DNA of 64,000 bases from Thermosynechococcus sp. (GCF_025999095.1 NZ_AP024678.1:2263527-2327526), one strand, 5' to 3'. Counted from the stretch's first letter, positions 28,110 through 39,054 are shown. Translations and numbers: made by a program. The notes: generated by a model from the letters alone, not told the origin.

Positions 28110-29537
28110 ATGTCTCAACACCGTTTTCAAGCCCTTGAGTATGAGCCTGCCTTTCTTTCCCTAGGGGAAGAGTACTGGGACGAGGTACAACCAGCAACAT
28201 TTCCGCAGCATATCCTGCGTTTTCGCAATGATACTCTCTTACCCTTGATGGGCTTGGATGCCGCTGAAGTAACCGATGCCGATTTTATTGCCGCCTTTGG
28301 CCAGTTTCAGGGGCGAGAACCCTTTTTGGCGATGCGTTACCACGGCTATCAGTTTGGGGAATATAACCCCCGTTTAGGAGATGGTCGCGGGTTTCTCTAT
28401 GGCCAGTTTCGCGGTGTGGATGGTCAACTGTATGACCTTGGCACAAAGGGTTCTGGCACCACACCCTATTCGCGAGGGGGGGATGGTCGCCTTACATTAA
28501 AAGGGGGTGTCCGCGAAGTTTTGGCCAGTGAACTGCTGCATCGCTTGGGGGTGCGTACCTTTCGCAGTCTCAGTTTAGTGGAAACGAGGGAATCCCTGTG
28601 GCGAGGGGATGAGCCATCGCCGACACGATCGAGTGTCTTGGTGCGCCTGGGGCGCTCCCATATCCGCTTTGGTACCTTTGAGCGGCTCCACTATCTGCGG
28701 CGACCAGATTTGATTCGACGGTTGCTCGACCACGTCATTGACTACTACTATCCCCATTTGCTAGAGATCCCAGACCCCAAGGAACGGGATTGTGCTTTCT
28801 ATCGTGAACTGGTGGCACGCACAGCGGATCTGGCGGCACAGTGGTTGGTGGCGGGCTTTTGCCATGGTGTTTTGAACACCGATAATATGGCGATCACGGG
28901 TGAAAGTTTTGACTATGGTCCCTATGTTTTTTTGGAACGGTATGATTTAGGATTTACGGCAGCCTCCTTTGACTACTATGGCCGATATGCCTATGGCAAT
29001 CAACCGGCAATTTGTGCTTGGAATCTGGAGAAACTGCAAATTCCGCTGTCTTGGGTCATTCCCCTTGAGGAAATGGCAACAGCTCTGAAAACCTTTGGCG
29101 ATCGCTGTCAAACCACCTATTTGAAACTGATGCTCAAACGCCTCGGTTGGGCAGATCTTCCCCTAGAGCTTGGCCGTTCCCTCGTAGCGCAGACCCAAGC
29201 TTTCCTCAGTCGCAGCATCATCAGTTATCCTCAATTCTTTATCAGCTTGCGGCAGGAATTTTCCCCAGAGTGGGCTGCCGATGTGGGTCATCTCTTTTCG
29301 GGCAGCCCAACCCTGACACCAGCAGATCAGAAATTGCTAGAGGCTTGGAAAAGATGCTACTTTGAGCTATTGCAGCAGGCAACTCCACCACAGCGGGCAG
29401 CAATTCCCCAGACCTTACGGGCAGCCAACCCCCTTGTCATCCTCACTCGTCCCCACATCGAACAGATTTGGCAAGCCATTGATCAGGAGGATGATTGGTC
29501 GCGATTTACGGCAACTCTTGAGCTAATGCAGGCATGA
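28110..29537 (+). CDS. selO: SelO-family protein AMPylase
   Basis: SelO/YdiU pseudokinases transfer AMP from ATP to proteins in redox homeostasis. The 475-residue protein has a kinase-like fold with [41 protein letters not shown] (given as [16 protein letters not shown]) and the metal-binding [20 protein letters not shown], shown as GVLNTDNM and [11 protein letters not shown]. All are SelO hallmarks. No selenocysteine extension is visible, as usual in bacteria. A tandem TTTTGAAT(AT)G lies over the start; ATG 28110 gives the standard N-terminus. Its stop overlaps the next gene's start by 4 nt. Confidence 0.92.
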   Translation: MSQHRFQALEYEPAFLSLGEEYWDEVQPATFPQHILRFRNDTLLPLMGLDAAEVTDADFIAAFGQFQGREPFLAMRYHGYQFGEYNPRLGDGRGFLYGQFRGVDGQLYDLGTKGSGTTPYSRGGDGRLTLKGGVREVLASELLHRLGVRTFRSLSLVETRESLWRGDEPSPTRSSVLVRLGRSHIRFGTFERLHYLRRPDLIRRLLDHVIDYYYPHLLEIPDPKERDCAFYRELVARTADLAAQWLVAGFCHGVLNTDNMAITGESFDYGPYVFLERYDLGFTAASFDYYGRYAYGNQPAICAWNLEKLQIPLSWVIPLEEMATALKTFGDRCQTTYLKLMLKRLGWADLPLELGRSLVAQTQAFLSRSIISYPQFFISLRQEFSPEWAADVGHLFSGSPTLTPADQKLLEAWKRCYFELLQQATPPQRAAIPQTLRAANPLVILTRPHIEQIWQAIDQEDDWSRFTATLELMQA

Positions 29538-30724
29538 AGCGACTCCTTTGCCTTAGTAATGGTCACGGTGAGGACGCGATCGCCAGTATCACTTTACAAG
29601 CCCTGAAAGAGCGTTGCCCAGATGTAGATCTAATGGCGTTGCCCTTGGTGGGCTTAGGGTCTGCCTATACTCGGCTCGGTATTCCGCTCTTGCACCCAGG
29701 AAAAGTGCTGCCCTCCGGTGGATTTATCTACATGGATTTACGGCATTTATGGCGGGATCTCAAGGCTGGTCTGCTGGGACTTTTAGGATCGCAGATTCGC
29801 ACCATCCAAGCTTGGCAGCAGTTGGGAGGGCATCTTTTGGCGGTGGGGGATATTGTGCCATTGTTGCTGGCCTATGGCAGTGGCGGCACCTACAGTTTTA
29901 TTGGCACTGCCAAGTCTGACTATTACCTTTGGGATGGGACAGGGCGCCCCTATGGTTGGGGAATGGGTTGGGCAGGCAGTGACTATCTTCCCTGGGAACG
30001 GTGGTTGTGGCGATCGCCCCGCTGTCGCGGCATTTTTATTCGCGATGAGTTAACCGCCAAAGGGTTGCGGCAATTGGGTTACACGGTTCACTACTGTGGC
30101 AATCCAATGATGGACTTAGTGATGCCCCCCCCTGAGCAATCCCCCTTTACCACTAAAACTATTGTGCTGCTGCCGGGGTCTCGTGCCCCCGAGGCCTACC
30201 GCAATTGGCAACACATTCTAGGGGTACTGACACCCCATCACGATCAGCCCCTGACATGTCTTGCCGCCGTCAGTCCCAGCCTTGATTTACAGCTTCTTGA
30301 GCAGAGTCTGGAGGGTTGGCAACCGATAGCCAGTCCATTACCCAAGACCACCGCATGGCGGTTGGGTCAGCAACAACTGATCTTAAGTTCACACCACTTT
30401 CGGGAATTTCTGCATTGGGCAGAAGGGGCAATTGCCCTTGCCGGCACCGCAACCGAGCAGTGTGTGGGCCTCGGCAAGCCGGTGGTGACATTTGCCGGTG
30501 AAGGCCCCCAATTTACCCGTCGTTTTGCCCGCCGTCAAAAACGCCTACTGGGGGAGTCCATCTTTTTTCTGGATGATCCCCTAGAAGCCCTCCCTACCCT
30601 CTGGAGTATTTGGCGAGATTCTGAGTTACTAGCTCGAATTGCCGCTAACGGTGTCGAGCGTATGGGGCGTCCAGGAGCGAGCGATCGCATTGCTGCCCGC
30701 CTGCTAGAAATACTCAATGGTTGA
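29534..30724 (+). CDS. lipid-A-disaccharide synthase-related protein (cyanobacterial TIGR03492 type)
   Basis: A 396-residue GT-B-like protein that starts [20 protein letters not shown], the signature of the cyanobacterial and plant family related to LpxB. Other matches are [21 protein letters not shown] (shown as [16 protein letters not shown]), [16 protein letters not shown] and [20 protein letters not shown]. Cyanobacteria of this group are not known to make canonical lipid A, so the acceptor is unknown. It overlaps selO by 4 nt (ATGA) and converges with psbC. It is distant from the LpxB-like protein at 665-2020 but may share a pathway. Confidence 0.85.
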   Translation: MKRLLCLSNGHGEDAIASITLQALKERCPDVDLMALPLVGLGSAYTRLGIPLLHPGKVLPSGGFIYMDLRHLWRDLKAGLLGLLGSQIRTIQAWQQLGGHLLAVGDIVPLLLAYGSGGTYSFIGTAKSDYYLWDGTGRPYGWGMGWAGSDYLPWERWLWRSPRCRGIFIRDELTAKGLRQLGYTVHYCGNPMMDLVMPPPEQSPFTTKTIVLLPGSRAPEAYRNWQHILGVLTPHHDQPLTCLAAVSPSLDLQLLEQSLEGWQPIASPLPKTTAWRLGQQQLILSSHHFREFLHWAEGAIALAGTATEQCVGLGKPVVTFAGEGPQFTRRFARRQKRLLGESIFFLDDPLEALPTLWSIWRDSELLARIAANGVERMGRPGASDRIAARLLEILNG

Positions 30725-30744
30725 GTCTTCATAAAAATCTTCAT

Positions 30745-30773
30745 AAAAAAGACTCCCATCGCTTAATGGGAGC
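30745..30773 (-). terminator. rho-independent terminator of psbD-psbC
   Basis: Inverted repeat CTCCCAT (30753-30759) and ATGGGAG (30766-30772) with a 6-nt loop. Read on the minus strand, the stem is followed at once by T-rich sequence (the AAAAAA at 30745-30750 on the plus strand). It lies 34 bp past the psbC stop and so ends the psbDC transcript. It is also close to the end of the convergent TIGR03492 gene. Confidence 0.8.
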
Positions 30774-30806
30774 CAAGAAGTTCTGAATGAGAATCCGTAA
30801 GTTGCC

Positions 30807-32192
30807 CTAATCTAGGCTAGGCATCGAGAGCACGGGTTCAGATTCACGGTCAATCCCCTTCTCAAAGCCAGCCGCCGCCGCCCGGGCACGCCCCGCATGC
30901 CATAGGTGACCCACCAAGAAGAAGAAGGCCAAGACAAAATGCGAGGTTGCTAGCCAAGAGCGGGGAGACACGAAGTTCACCGAGTTAATTTCGGTGGCCA
31001 CACCGCCCACAGAGTTGAGAGAACCTAAGGGAGCGTGGGTCATGTACTCAGCGGCACGACGTTCCTGCCAAGGCTGAATATCGTTTTTGATCTTGTTCAG
31101 GTCAAGACCATTGGGACCACGCAGGGGCTCCAGCCAAGGACCACGGAAATCCCAAAAGCGCATCGTTTCACCACCGAAGATGATTTCGCCAGTGGGAGAG
31201 CGCATCAGGTATTTCCCAAGGCCCGTGGGACCTTGAGCCGAGGCAACATTGGCCCCCAGTTTTTGGTCGCGGATCAAGAAGGTCATTGCCTGAGCCTGAG
31301 AGGCCTCCGGGCCCGTAGGACCATAGAATTCACTGGGATAGACCGTGTTGTTGAACCAGACAAAGCAGGTGGCAATGAAGCCCATCATGGAGAGGGCACC
31401 TAAGCTATAGGAAAGATAGGCTTCCCCAGACCAGATGAAGGCACGGCGTGCCCAACCAAAGGGGGTTGTCAGGATGTGCCAGATACCACCGGCAATGCAG
31501 ATCAGACCGATCCAAATGTGACCACCGACAACATCCTCAAGGTTATTGACGCTGACGATCCAGCCCTCACCACCAAAGGGAGACTTCAGCAGATAGCCAA
31601 AGATGACCCTCGGGTCAAGGGTGGGGTTGGTAATGACGCGGACATCGCCACCACCGGGTGCCCAGGTGTCATAGAGACCACCAAAGAACATGGCTTTAGC
31701 CACCAGCAATAGAGCACCAATACCAAGGACGATCAGGTGGAAACCAAGGATCGTCGTCATTTTGTTTTTATCTTTCCAGTCGTAGCCAAAGAAAGAGGAG
31801 TATTCCTCAAGGGTTTCAGGGCCACGAATCGCATGGTAAACCCCACCAAAGCCGAGAACAGCAGAGGAAATCAGGTGTACCACTCCAACCACAAAGAAGG
31901 GAAAGGTGTCCACGACTTCACCACCAGGGCCAACACCCCAGCCAAGGGTGGCAATGTGGGGGATGAGAATTAGCCCTTGCTCGTACATTGGCTTCTCGGG
32001 AATGAAGTGAGCCAACTCGAACAGAGTCATGGCACCGGCCCAGAAAACAATCAGGCCAGCGTGGGCGACGTGGGCACCCAAGAGTTTGCCGGAGAGGTTA
32101 ATCAGACGAGCATTACCGGCCCACCACGCGAAACCGGAGGATTCTTGGTCGCGATTGGTGGCAAAAATCGAATTACTAGAGAGCGTTACCAC
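30807..32192 (-). CDS. psbC: photosystem II CP43 chlorophyll protein
   Basis: CP43 is a six-helix inner antenna protein of photosystem II and supplies a ligand to the oxygen-evolving cluster. The sequence [19 protein letters not shown] marks the mature N-terminus. The large lumenal loop contains [20 protein letters not shown], with the Glu and Arg near the Mn4CaO5 site, and the protein ends [12 protein letters not shown]. Start GTG 32190-32192 gives 461 residues and overlaps psbD by 17 bp, the usual cyanobacterial arrangement. An ATG at 32226-32228 ([10 protein letters not shown]) would add 12 residues. Co-transcribed with psbD. Confidence 0.97.
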   Translation of the reverse strand: MVTLSSNSIFATNRDQESSGFAWWAGNARLINLSGKLLGAHVAHAGLIVFWAGAMTLFELAHFIPEKPMYEQGLILIPHIATLGWGVGPGGEVVDTFPFFVVGVVHLISSAVLGFGGVYHAIRGPETLEEYSSFFGYDWKDKNKMTTILGFHLIVLGIGALLLVAKAMFFGGLYDTWAPGGGDVRVITNPTLDPRVIFGYLLKSPFGGEGWIVSVNNLEDVVGGHIWIGLICIAGGIWHILTTPFGWARRAFIWSGEAYLSYSLGALSMMGFIATCFVWFNNTVYPSEFYGPTGPEASQAQAMTFLIRDQKLGANVASAQGPTGLGKYLMRSPTGEIIFGGETMRFWDFRGPWLEPLRGPNGLDLNKIKNDIQPWQERRAAEYMTHAPLGSLNSVGGVATEINSVNFVSPRSWLATSHFVLAFFFLVGHLWHAGRARAAAAGFEKGIDRESEPVLSMPSLD

Positions 32193-33234
32193 GGGGGAGT
32201 ACCTCTTCTGGGAAGACAAAGTTTTCATGGGGTTGGTCTTGGGGGGCCATCCAAGCACGGATGCCCTCATTCAACAGCAGGTTCTTCGTGTAGAACGTCT
32301 CAAACTCAGGGTCTTCCGCGGCCCGAATCTCCTGCGAAATGAAGTCATAGGACCGCAGGTTCAACGCTAGACCCACCACGCCAATCGCACTCATCCACAG
32401 CCCCGTCACCGGCACAAACAACATGAAAAAGTGCAACCAGCGCTTGTTCGAGAAGGCAATGCCAAAAATTTGGCTCCAGAACCGGTTTGCCGTCACCATC
32501 GAGTAGGTCTCTTCCGCCTGGGTCGGGCTAAAGGCTCGGAAGGTGCTGGCACTCTCTCCATCTTGGAAGAGGGTATTTTCCACCGTGGCGCCGTGGATGG
32601 CACACAACAGGGCACCCCCCAGCACACCGGCTACCCCCATCATGTGGAAGGGGTTCAAGGTCCAGTTGTGGAACCCTTGGAAAAATAGCAGGAAACGGAA
32701 GATGGCGGCAACCCCAAAGCTGGGGGCAAAAAACCAGCTGGATTGCCCCAGGGGATAGATCAAAAAGACGCTGACAAAGACGGCAATGGGGGCGCTGAAG
32801 GCAATGGCGTTGTAGGGACGGATGCCCACCAAGCGAGCAATTTCAAACTGCCGCAGCATGAACCCAATCAGACCAAAGGCGCCGTGCAGGGCAATAAAGG
32901 TCCACAGACCGCCCAGTTGACACCAGCGGGTGAAGTCCCCTTGGGCTTCGGGGCCCCACAGCAGGAGCAGGGAGTGCCCCATGCTGTTGGCGGGGGTGGA
33001 AACGGCAACGGTGAGGAAGTTGCACCCTTCCAGGTAGCTGGAGGCCAGGCCATGGGTGTACCAGGAGGTGACAAAGGTGGTCCCGGTCAGCCAGCCCCCC
33101 AGCGCCAGGTAGGCGCAGGGGAAAAGCAGGATGCCTGACCAGCCGACAAAGACAAATCTGTCCCGTTTGAGCCAGTCGTCGAGGATGTCAAACCATCCCC
33201 GTTCCGCTGGCGCTCGTCCAATCGCGATCGTCAT
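32176..33234 (-). CDS. psbD: photosystem II D2 protein
   Basis: D2 forms the PSII reaction centre with D1, binding P680 and pheophytin and the QA plastoquinone. The 352-residue protein begins [20 protein letters not shown]. Five membrane helices are present, with [20 protein letters not shown] (P680 His and the non-haem iron region) and the [20 protein letters not shown] tail, shown as [14 protein letters not shown]. It is the psbDC-linked copy; Thermosynechococcus genomes usually carry a second psbD elsewhere (known from the group, not seen here). An AGAGGA ribosome-binding site lies 9 bases before the ATG. Downstream psbC starts inside its 3' end. Confidence 0.98.
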   Translation of the reverse strand: MTIAIGRAPAERGWFDILDDWLKRDRFVFVGWSGILLFPCAYLALGGWLTGTTFVTSWYTHGLASSYLEGCNFLTVAVSTPANSMGHSLLLLWGPEAQGDFTRWCQLGGLWTFIALHGAFGLIGFMLRQFEIARLVGIRPYNAIAFSAPIAVFVSVFLIYPLGQSSWFFAPSFGVAAIFRFLLFFQGFHNWTLNPFHMMGVAGVLGGALLCAIHGATVENTLFQDGESASTFRAFSPTQAEETYSMVTANRFWSQIFGIAFSNKRWLHFFMLFVPVTGLWMSAIGVVGLALNLRSYDFISQEIRAAEDPEFETFYTKNLLLNEGIRAWMAPQDQPHENFVFPEEVLPRGNAL

Positions 33235-33769
33235 GGAATTAAATCCTCTTGCAGATATAGATGCCAGATTTAGAACCTTACAGTTGCTGGTAGGGCGTTA
33301 TCAGCTCCTTAAAAACTTAGGAGCGATCGCTCCAGCATCCTGTTAATTTGGCTTCATAAATAAGAAACCCCTCCCTCGCTAAGGCTTGAGCTAGTAGGTA
33401 GTTTTACCTAGTTGCTGTTGGCGCTTACCAAGGGTAGGTTAAGCTTCCCATCAGCATTTACTGTGGGAGAGCTATATTAACGTGATAGCGGAATTCTTAC
33501 GAAATATCAAGGTGATTGTTGCCTAGCTTCTCAGGGTTCTCATTTTTGAGCAGGGGTCGCAACTTAGCAAGACAGCAGAAAATTGAGGCTTCAACCTGAA
33601 CAGAACGCCAGCAGGAAATGTTAAGTATTGTAACACTGCTGGCAGTGGTTACTGCTCCAGAGGTCTTGGGCGATCGCCCCCAAGCCAGAAACAGAGGCAT
33701 AGCTATCTTGATAAAATTAGGAGAGGTGCAGGATAGTCTTTGCCAACAAGCGAGAAAAGGAGGCCCGCC
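33235..33769. other. intergenic region between psbD and rbfA
   Basis: This 535-bp divergent gap should hold the psbD 5' leader and both promoters, none identified with confidence. It contains the extended HIP1 palindrome GGAGCGATCGCTCC (33320-33333), a perfect TAGGTA/TACCTA hairpin with a 4-nt loop (33395-33410), and an AT-rich stretch around 33470-33500. A short plus-strand reading frame at 33618-33800 has no features I recognise and is probably not a gene. Confidence 0.5.
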
Positions 33770-34159
33770 ATGGCGACCGAACGACGGGTGGCACGGGTAG
33801 CAGAATTAATCAAACGGGAAGTCAGCCAGTTGTTAATGTACGAAATCCGCGATGAGCGCGTGGGGGCGGGCTTGGTCAGTGTCACCGATGTGGAGGTTTC
33901 CGGTGATTTGCAGCACGCCAAGATTTTCGTCAGCATCTACAGCACGGATGAGGTGCGGCGCGCAACGATGGCAGGACTGAAGGCAGCTTCAGGCTTTGTG
34001 CGGCGGGAATTGGGGCAGCGCATCCGCCTGCGGCGGACACCCGAGGTGGTGTTTGTTGAGGATCGATCCCTTGAACGGGGCAGTCGCGTTCTTTCGCTGC
34101 TCAATCAGCTCAATCAAATTGAACAACAGCAGGATGCCTCAGAAGCCCCAGAACCCTAA
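33770..34159 (+). CDS. rbfA: 30S ribosome-binding factor RbfA
   Basis: RbfA binds the immature 30S subunit near the 16S 5' helix and supports cold adaptation and maturation. The 129-residue protein has [21 protein letters not shown], shown as [29 protein letters not shown] and the KH-like closing region [18 protein letters not shown] 33770 is preceded by AAAAGGAGG, a strong ribosome-binding site; a frame extends back to 33740 but lacks one. Its stop interlocks with the stop of the convergent TauE gene (34156-34159). Confidence 0.93.
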   Translation: MATERRVARVAELIKREVSQLLMYEIRDERVGAGLVSVTDVEVSGDLQHAKIFVSIYSTDEVRRATMAGLKAASGFVRRELGQRIRLRRTPEVVFVEDRSLERGSRVLSLLNQLNQIEQQQDASEAPEP

Positions 34160-35043
34160 GTCTGGCTTCGTCTTGGGGGAACGGATGCCCTAAGGTCGTG
34201 CCTCGGCAGCAGGGTGGAGCTTTTGCTGCGCTGAGGGGGTGCCAGTAGGGTTTTCAGGATCACGAAAAGAGCAATGCCAATTAAGAAGTAACCAAAGCCC
34301 TGCTGAAGTCGCTTGGCGGAAATGCGGTGACTAAGGTAGCTCCCCATTACCGAACCGCTGGTCGCTGCGAGAGTGAGCGTCAGGGTCAAGCGCGGATCTA
34401 AAGTCACAGTGCCCAGATAGCCCCAAACTGCTGCTATAGAATTGGCAGCAATAATTAACAGCGAGGTACCAATCGCCTGCCGCATCGGAATTTTTCCCAA
34501 GAGGACAAGGGCAGGAACGATGGCAAACCCCCCACCAACCCCCACCAACCCCGTCAAAACACCGACACCTAGGCCCTCGGTGGGTAGCCACAGCCAACAG
34601 TACTTACATACTGGGGGGGCATAAAGCTGGCTTTCAAGGGAACTTTCCGGCGGGGTGAGTTCAGGGGCAGGGGGATGTTTTTGCCGCCGAATCATTAAAA
34701 CAGCCGCTACCATCATGGCAACGCCAAAGAGTAGGAGTTGCACCGTATCGGTAATCCAGGGCAAGGCCGCCAGGCGTGCTCCCAGGTAAGCACCCACCAT
34801 GGTTGCCGAGCCAAAAATCAGAGTTAGACGCAGGTTGACGTAGCCGCGCCGCCACTGGGGGATCACCGCCAATAAGCTGACGCTGCCGACAATCACAAGC
34901 GTCATCGGAATCGCGACTTTGGTTTCAATGCCCATGACATAGACCAGTACTGGCAGGGCAAGGACGGAGCCGCCGCCCCCCAATAGACCCAGGCTCAAAC
35001 CAATGGCGATCGCCAGACCATGCCCCAGCCAGTAGCTCAGCAT
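34156..35043 (-). CDS. TauE/SafE family sulfite exporter-type permease
   Basis: A 295-residue membrane protein of the TauE/SafE (DUF81) family, with eight or so hydrophobic helices in two repeats. Gly-rich [17 protein letters not shown] near residue 20 and its repeat [21 protein letters not shown] (shown as [15 protein letters not shown]) are the family signature. These proteins export sulfite or organosulfonates. The rhodanese gene (35047-35589) ends 3 bp before its start and a persulfide dioxygenase precedes that, so sulfite export is the likely job in this operon. The substrate is inferred from context. Confidence 0.87.
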   Translation of the reverse strand: MLSYWLGHGLAIAIGLSLGLLGGGGSVLALPVLVYVMGIETKVAIPMTLVIVGSVSLLAVIPQWRRGYVNLRLTLIFGSATMVGAYLGARLAALPWITDTVQLLLFGVAMMVAAVLMIRRQKHPPAPELTPPESSLESQLYAPPVCKYCWLWLPTEGLGVGVLTGLVGVGGGFAIVPALVLLGKIPMRQAIGTSLLIIAANSIAAVWGYLGTVTLDPRLTLTLTLAATSGSVMGSYLSHRISAKRLQQGFGYFLIGIALFVILKTLLAPPQRSKSSTLLPRHDLRASVPPRRSQT

Positions 35044-35046
35044 GGG

Positions 35047-35589
35047 CTATTTCACCTGGGGGCGATTGAAGGGCAGCAGGGCCAACAGCCGCCCTAGGGC
35101 ACAGGTTCCCGTGACACCGGCAAAGACCAGGCCGGCCCCCACAAAGCCCGACAGGAACAAGAACCCTGGGTTAACGGCAAAGCCAAGAATCACACCAGTG
35201 AGAATCAGGCTGCCGGCAACAATTTGCACCTGCCGCATCAGGCTGATGGGAGCACTCACAGCACCCTTGACCGGATAGCCCGCCTGTTTCCAGCGTTGAA
35301 TGCCTCCCTCAAGGTTTTTGAGATTTTTCAACCCCCGCTGAGCAAGGGTTTCGTAAGCCATGCGCGATCGCCGGCCCGATTCACAGTAGAGCACCACAGG
35401 GGTGTCAGAGCTACAGGGGGGTTCAAGTTCCTTGACATTCGCCAAGGGACACAGCAGCGCCCCCGGAATATGGGCATTGTTGTATTCGCTGGGCTCACGC
35501 ACATCAATTAGCAGTACCTGTTGTCGCTGCAGGGCATCGTGGAGTTCAGCCGCAGAAATGAGAGGAGACTCCGTCGTTGTTGTAGTCAT
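35047..35589 (-). CDS. rhodanese-domain protein with membrane DUF2892-type tail
   Basis: 180 residues: a rhodanese domain (about 10-112), then a two-helix hydrophobic tail. The active-site Cys is in VVLYCESGRRSRMAY, and VLLIDVREPSEYNNAHIPGA is the upstream rhodanese motif. The C-terminal portion (IVAGSLILTGVILGF and FLFLSGFVGAGLVFAG) resembles DUF2892, so the enzyme is probably membrane-tethered. Rhodaneses move sulfane sulfur between donors such as thiosulfate, persulfide and sulfite. It sits between the MBL persulfide dioxygenase and the TauE permease. A 13-bp tandem repeat directly precedes the ATG. Confidence 0.88.
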   Translation of the reverse strand: MTTTTTESPLISAAELHDALQRQQVLLIDVREPSEYNNAHIPGALLCPLANVKELEPPCSSDTPVVLYCESGRRSRMAYETLAQRGLKNLKNLEGGIQRWKQAGYPVKGAVSAPISLMRQVQIVAGSLILTGVILGFAVNPGFLFLSGFVGAGLVFAGVTGTCALGRLLALLPFNRPQVK

Positions 35590-35669
35590 CGTCGTTGGTT
35601 CTCGTCGTTGGTTCTCAAATAGTTACTCAGGGTTAGCTAACAAGACAGGGGCAATCAGGGATCAAGGAG

Positions 35670-36368
35670 CTAGACGGCAGTGGCAACCATGCCACACTGT
35701 TGGTTAGCGGGCACCGCTTCCATGATTTTCTTAGGATCGGGCAAGTTCAGGTTGGCCATGAATTCAATGAACTGCTGGCGATCGCGACCGACAAAGCGAG
35801 GATTAAAACGTTTTTCCTCACCGATGGTGGAAACAGTGTGACCGCGATAGTCATGGCCGGGGTAAACCAATGTCGTATCCGGTAGCGTAAAGAGCCGCTG
35901 TGTTACCGCATCATACATCGCACCCGCATCACCACTTTGGAAGTCAGTGCGCCCACAGCCCCGGATAAAGAGAGAATCCCCCGTCAGCAGATGGGTGCCA
36001 TTCACCAAAAAGGCCATGTGGCTATCGGTGTGCCCCAAGGTGGCGATCGCCTGAATCGGGATGCTGCCGACGTGAATCACTTCGCCGTCTTTGATAAAAC
36101 CATCGGCGCAGTCCACGCGAGCATTGTCGGGCACAAGGGTCTTGCAGCCCGTGCGTTCGCGGACTTTGCCCGCCCCGGTAATGTGGTCAGCGTGGACATG
36201 GGTTTCTAGGCAGTAGCGTAATTTGAGACCCAATTCCTGAATCAACCGCACATCGCGATCCACCTGTTCAAGGACGCTATCCACTAAGGCAGCGTCACCC
36301 GTAGCTTCATCGGCAATTAGGTAAGAATAGGTCCAAGTGTCGTAGTCAAAGAGTTGGCGAAACAGCAT
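35670..36368 (-). CDS. MBL-fold persulfide dioxygenase (ETHE1/Blh-like)
   Basis: A 232-residue metallo-beta-lactamase-fold protein with the iron-binding set of persulfide dioxygenases: ETHVHADHITGAG (HxHxDH), GHTDSHMAFLV and YPGHDYRGHTVSTIGEE. ETHE1-type enzymes oxidise glutathione persulfide to sulfite. Other key features are LLTGDSLFIRGCGRTDFQSGD, shown as LLTGDSLFIRGCGRTDF. It is the first gene of a three-gene run with the rhodanese and TauE permease. The 143-bp upstream region to glcD contains no regulator gene. Function by family is strong; the exact thiol substrate is unknown. Confidence 0.9.
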   Translation of the reverse strand: MLFRQLFDYDTWTYSYLIADEATGDAALVDSVLEQVDRDVRLIQELGLKLRYCLETHVHADHITGAGKVRERTGCKTLVPDNARVDCADGFIKDGEVIHVGSIPIQAIATLGHTDSHMAFLVNGTHLLTGDSLFIRGCGRTDFQSGDAGAMYDAVTQRLFTLPDTTLVYPGHDYRGHTVSTIGEEKRFNPRFVGRDRQQFIEFMANLNLPDPKKIMEAVPANQQCGMVATAV

Positions 36369-36568
36369 AGCGGACTCCTTTAGGGGGTAAAGCGTGGGGA
36401 AACTCCCTCAGCCTGAAGATTAAACTTAAAACGGTTACCATTTCAGCTTAGTTGTTCTAAGAATAATTTTATAACTATTCAGTAAACAAATGTCAAATCC
36501 CCCCTCTCCCCATGTTTCTAAGGGGAAGCCAATTTAGGATAAAAGAAGGCAGTTTCAGAGCACTGGGG

Positions 36569-38032
36569 ATGTCCACACTACAGCAAATTACCCCTTGGCA
36601 GCGCATTAGCGAGGAATTAACTGCGATTGTCGGCAAAGACAGCCTCATTCAGAATCCCGCAGAAGCCCTCGTCTACGAGTGCGATGGACTTTCTATGTAT
36701 CGGCAGCGGCCAAAGCTGGTCGTGCTTCCCCAAACCACCGCCCAGGTCTCGGCGATCCTCAAAGTCTGCGATCGCTACCGCATTCCCTTTGTGGCCCGCG
36801 GGTCAGGGACGGGGCTATCCGGGGGTGCGTTGCCCCACACGGAGGGGATTCTCATTGTCACGTCCCGCATGAACCAGATTTTAGAGATTGATCTAGCCAA
36901 CCAGCAGGTGGTGGTGCAGCCGGGAGTAATCAATGCATGGGTTACCCAAGCCGTTGCCGATCACGGCTTTTACTATGCTCCGGATCCTTCAAGTCAAATT
37001 ATTTGCTCCATTGGTGGCAATGTGGCCGAAAACTCCGGCGGTGTCCATTGCCTGAAGTATGGCGTTACCACAAATCATGTACTGGGACTCACAGTGGTTT
37101 TGCCCAATGGACAGATTGTTGAACTTGGTGGCCCTGCTCCAGAAATGCCCGGCTACGATCTGATGGGGGTTTTTGTCGGGTCTGAGGGCACTCTCGGTAT
37201 TGCCACAGAAATTCGGCTGCGGCTTCTCAAGCAGGCGGAGGCGATCGCTGTGCTACTGGCAGACTTCACCACGATTGAAGCGGCCGGGGAAACCGTTTCT
37301 GCGATTATTCGAGGGGGAATCATTCCTGCGGGCATGGAAATTATGGACAACCTCAGTATCAACGCCGTTGAGGATGTGGTGGCCACCAACTGTTACCCCC
37401 GTGATGCCGGTGCCGTATTGCTGGTGGAAGTTGATGGTCTTGAAGCAGAGGTGCCTATTTTGCAGGAGCGTGTCAGGCGCATTTGCTATGAACAGGGGGC
37501 ACGCCATGTGAGAGTTGCCACCGCAGCTGAAGATCGCCTCCGCCTTTGGAAGGGTCGCAAAGCCGCCTTTGCCGCTGCCGGTCGCCTCAGTCCTAATTAT
37601 TTTGTCCAAGATGGGGTCATTCCCCGCAGTCAACTGGCCACCGTCCTCAAGGAAATTGAACAACTGAGCCGCCGCAGTGGTTATCGCATTGCCAATGTCT
37701 TTCATGCGGGGGATGGCAACCTGCATCCTTTGATTCTCTACGATCAATCGGTGCCCGGTGCACTTGCGGCAGTGGAGGCCCTAGGGGGCGAAATCCTCAG
37801 GCTCTGTGTGCGCTTGGGGGGCAGTATTTCTGGGGAACATGGCATTGGTAGTGATAAAGCCTGCTTTATGGGCGAAATGTTCAGCCCAGCGGATTTAGAG
37901 ACAATGCAACAAGTGCGGGCTGCCTTTGATCCCAAACGGCTGGCCAACCCCGAAAAAATCTTTCCGACACCGCGCACCTGTGGCGAAGCAGCTCATCAAC
38001 TCAAAGACTTTCCTAACATTGAGGCATTTTAA
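36569..38032 (+). CDS. glcD: glycolate dehydrogenase FAD subunit GlcD
   Basis: An FAD-dependent 2-hydroxyacid dehydrogenase that oxidises photorespiratory 2-phosphoglycolate-derived glycolate to glyoxylate. The PCMH FAD-binding motif is [13 protein letters not shown]. The C-terminal domain shows [15 protein letters not shown] and [17 protein letters not shown] 36569 gives 487 residues ([10 protein letters not shown]); an upstream frame to 36512 is possible but not family-like. D-lactate is an alternative substrate. No glcE/glcF genes flank it. Its stop overlaps the cobW start (TAATG). Confidence 0.9.
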   Translation: MSTLQQITPWQRISEELTAIVGKDSLIQNPAEALVYECDGLSMYRQRPKLVVLPQTTAQVSAILKVCDRYRIPFVARGSGTGLSGGALPHTEGILIVTSRMNQILEIDLANQQVVVQPGVINAWVTQAVADHGFYYAPDPSSQIICSIGGNVAENSGGVHCLKYGVTTNHVLGLTVVLPNGQIVELGGPAPEMPGYDLMGVFVGSEGTLGIATEIRLRLLKQAEAIAVLLADFTTIEAAGETVSAIIRGGIIPAGMEIMDNLSINAVEDVVATNCYPRDAGAVLLVEVDGLEAEVPILQERVRRICYEQGARHVRVATAAEDRLRLWKGRKAAFAAAGRLSPNYFVQDGVIPRSQLATVLKEIEQLSRRSGYRIANVFHAGDGNLHPLILYDQSVPGALAAVEALGGEILRLCVRLGGSISGEHGIGSDKACFMGEMFSPADLETMQQVRAAFDPKRLANPEKIFPTPRTCGEAAHQLKDFPNIEAF

Positions 38033-39048
38033 TGAGTGCAAAAATTCCAGTGACGATTATTACCGGTTTTCTCGGCAGCGGTAAGACAACCCTCATTCGG
38101 CACTTACTTCAGAATGCAGCGGGCAGGCGCATTGCTGTAATTGTGAATGAGTTTGGCGATGTCGGTATTGATGGCGAGTTGTTACAGGCCTGTTGCGATC
38201 GCCCAGCGGGCATCTGGGAACTCACCAATGGCTGTCTGTGTTGTACAGTGCAGGAGGAATTCTTGCCAACGATGCAGAGCCTCTTGGCGCGGCGGCCGGA
38301 GATTGATCACATTGTCATTGAAACGTCGGGACTGGCATTGCCCAAGCCCTTAGTCATGGCCTTTCGCTGGCCGCAGGTGTGCCATGCCACAACCGTTGAT
38401 GGCGTCGTGACTGTGGTGGATGGTGTTGCCTTGGCAGCAGGTCAAGTGAGTGCAGATTTAGAGGCACTCTTTGCCCAGAAAGATGCAGATCCCAATTTAC
38501 AGCATGAGGACACCCCCCTTGAGGAGCTCTTTAACGATCAACTGGCCTGTGCCGATTTAGTTATCCTCAGCAAAACCGATCAACTGACCCCCGATCAGGT
38601 ACAGCAATGCCTCAGGAAGCTTCGCCAGCAACTGCCGGCCCGGATTAAGCTCCTGGCAGCTCAGCAAGGAGAGGTGCCCGCAGATCTTTTGCTGGGATTT
38701 AATGCCGCAGTGGAAGAACACCTGGGGCAGCGACCGAGTCACCATGATTTTGAGGAGGAGCACGACCACGATGAAGAAATTCAAGCGCTTTGCTTAGAGA
38801 TAGACATGTGCGATCTTCAGCGCCTCCGACAATTTCTGGAGCGTTTGCTCCAAATACCAGATATTTACCGCATCAAAGGGTTTGCGGCTATTGCTGGCAA
38901 GCCCATGCGACTGGTGGTACAAGGGGTGGGGCAGCGACTAGACTTGTACTACGATCGCCCGTGGCAAGCGGCAGAGGTCCGTCAAACTCGCCTCGTGGTC
39001 ATTGGTCGTCAGTTGGATCAAAAGGAGTTGCTATCCCATTTGGGCTAG
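38032..39048 (+). CDS. CobW/COG0523-family metal GTPase
   Basis: A 338-residue G3E GTPase of the CobW/YeiR/YjiA group, which deliver metals such as Zn, Co or Ni. The P-loop is [13 protein letters not shown] (residues 11-23). The CxCC metal motif is NGCLCCTV, and Switch-type residues [11 protein letters not shown] follow. A His-rich acidic loop (EEHDHDEE) near residue 240 could bind metal. The start ATG overlaps the glcD stop, so it is probably translated with glcD. Co delivery to cobalamin synthesis is one possibility; no cob genes are adjacent. Confidence 0.88.
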   Translation: MSAKIPVTIITGFLGSGKTTLIRHLLQNAAGRRIAVIVNEFGDVGIDGELLQACCDRPAGIWELTNGCLCCTVQEEFLPTMQSLLARRPEIDHIVIETSGLALPKPLVMAFRWPQVCHATTVDGVVTVVDGVALAAGQVSADLEALFAQKDADPNLQHEDTPLEELFNDQLACADLVILSKTDQLTPDQVQQCLRKLRQQLPARIKLLAAQQGEVPADLLLGFNAAVEEHLGQRPSHHDFEEEHDHDEEIQALCLEIDMCDLQRLRQFLERLLQIPDIYRIKGFAAIAGKPMRLVVQGVGQRLDLYYDRPWQAAEVRQTRLVVIGRQLDQKELLSHLG

Positions 39049-39054
39049 GAGGAT

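Noticed and set aside
33618-33800. 60-codon frame (MLSIVTLLAVVTAPEVLGDR) upstream of rbfA
   Set aside because: No match to any small photosystem subunit I know. It contains a HIP1 octamer and runs past the rbfA start and its ribosome-binding site. Treated as chance.
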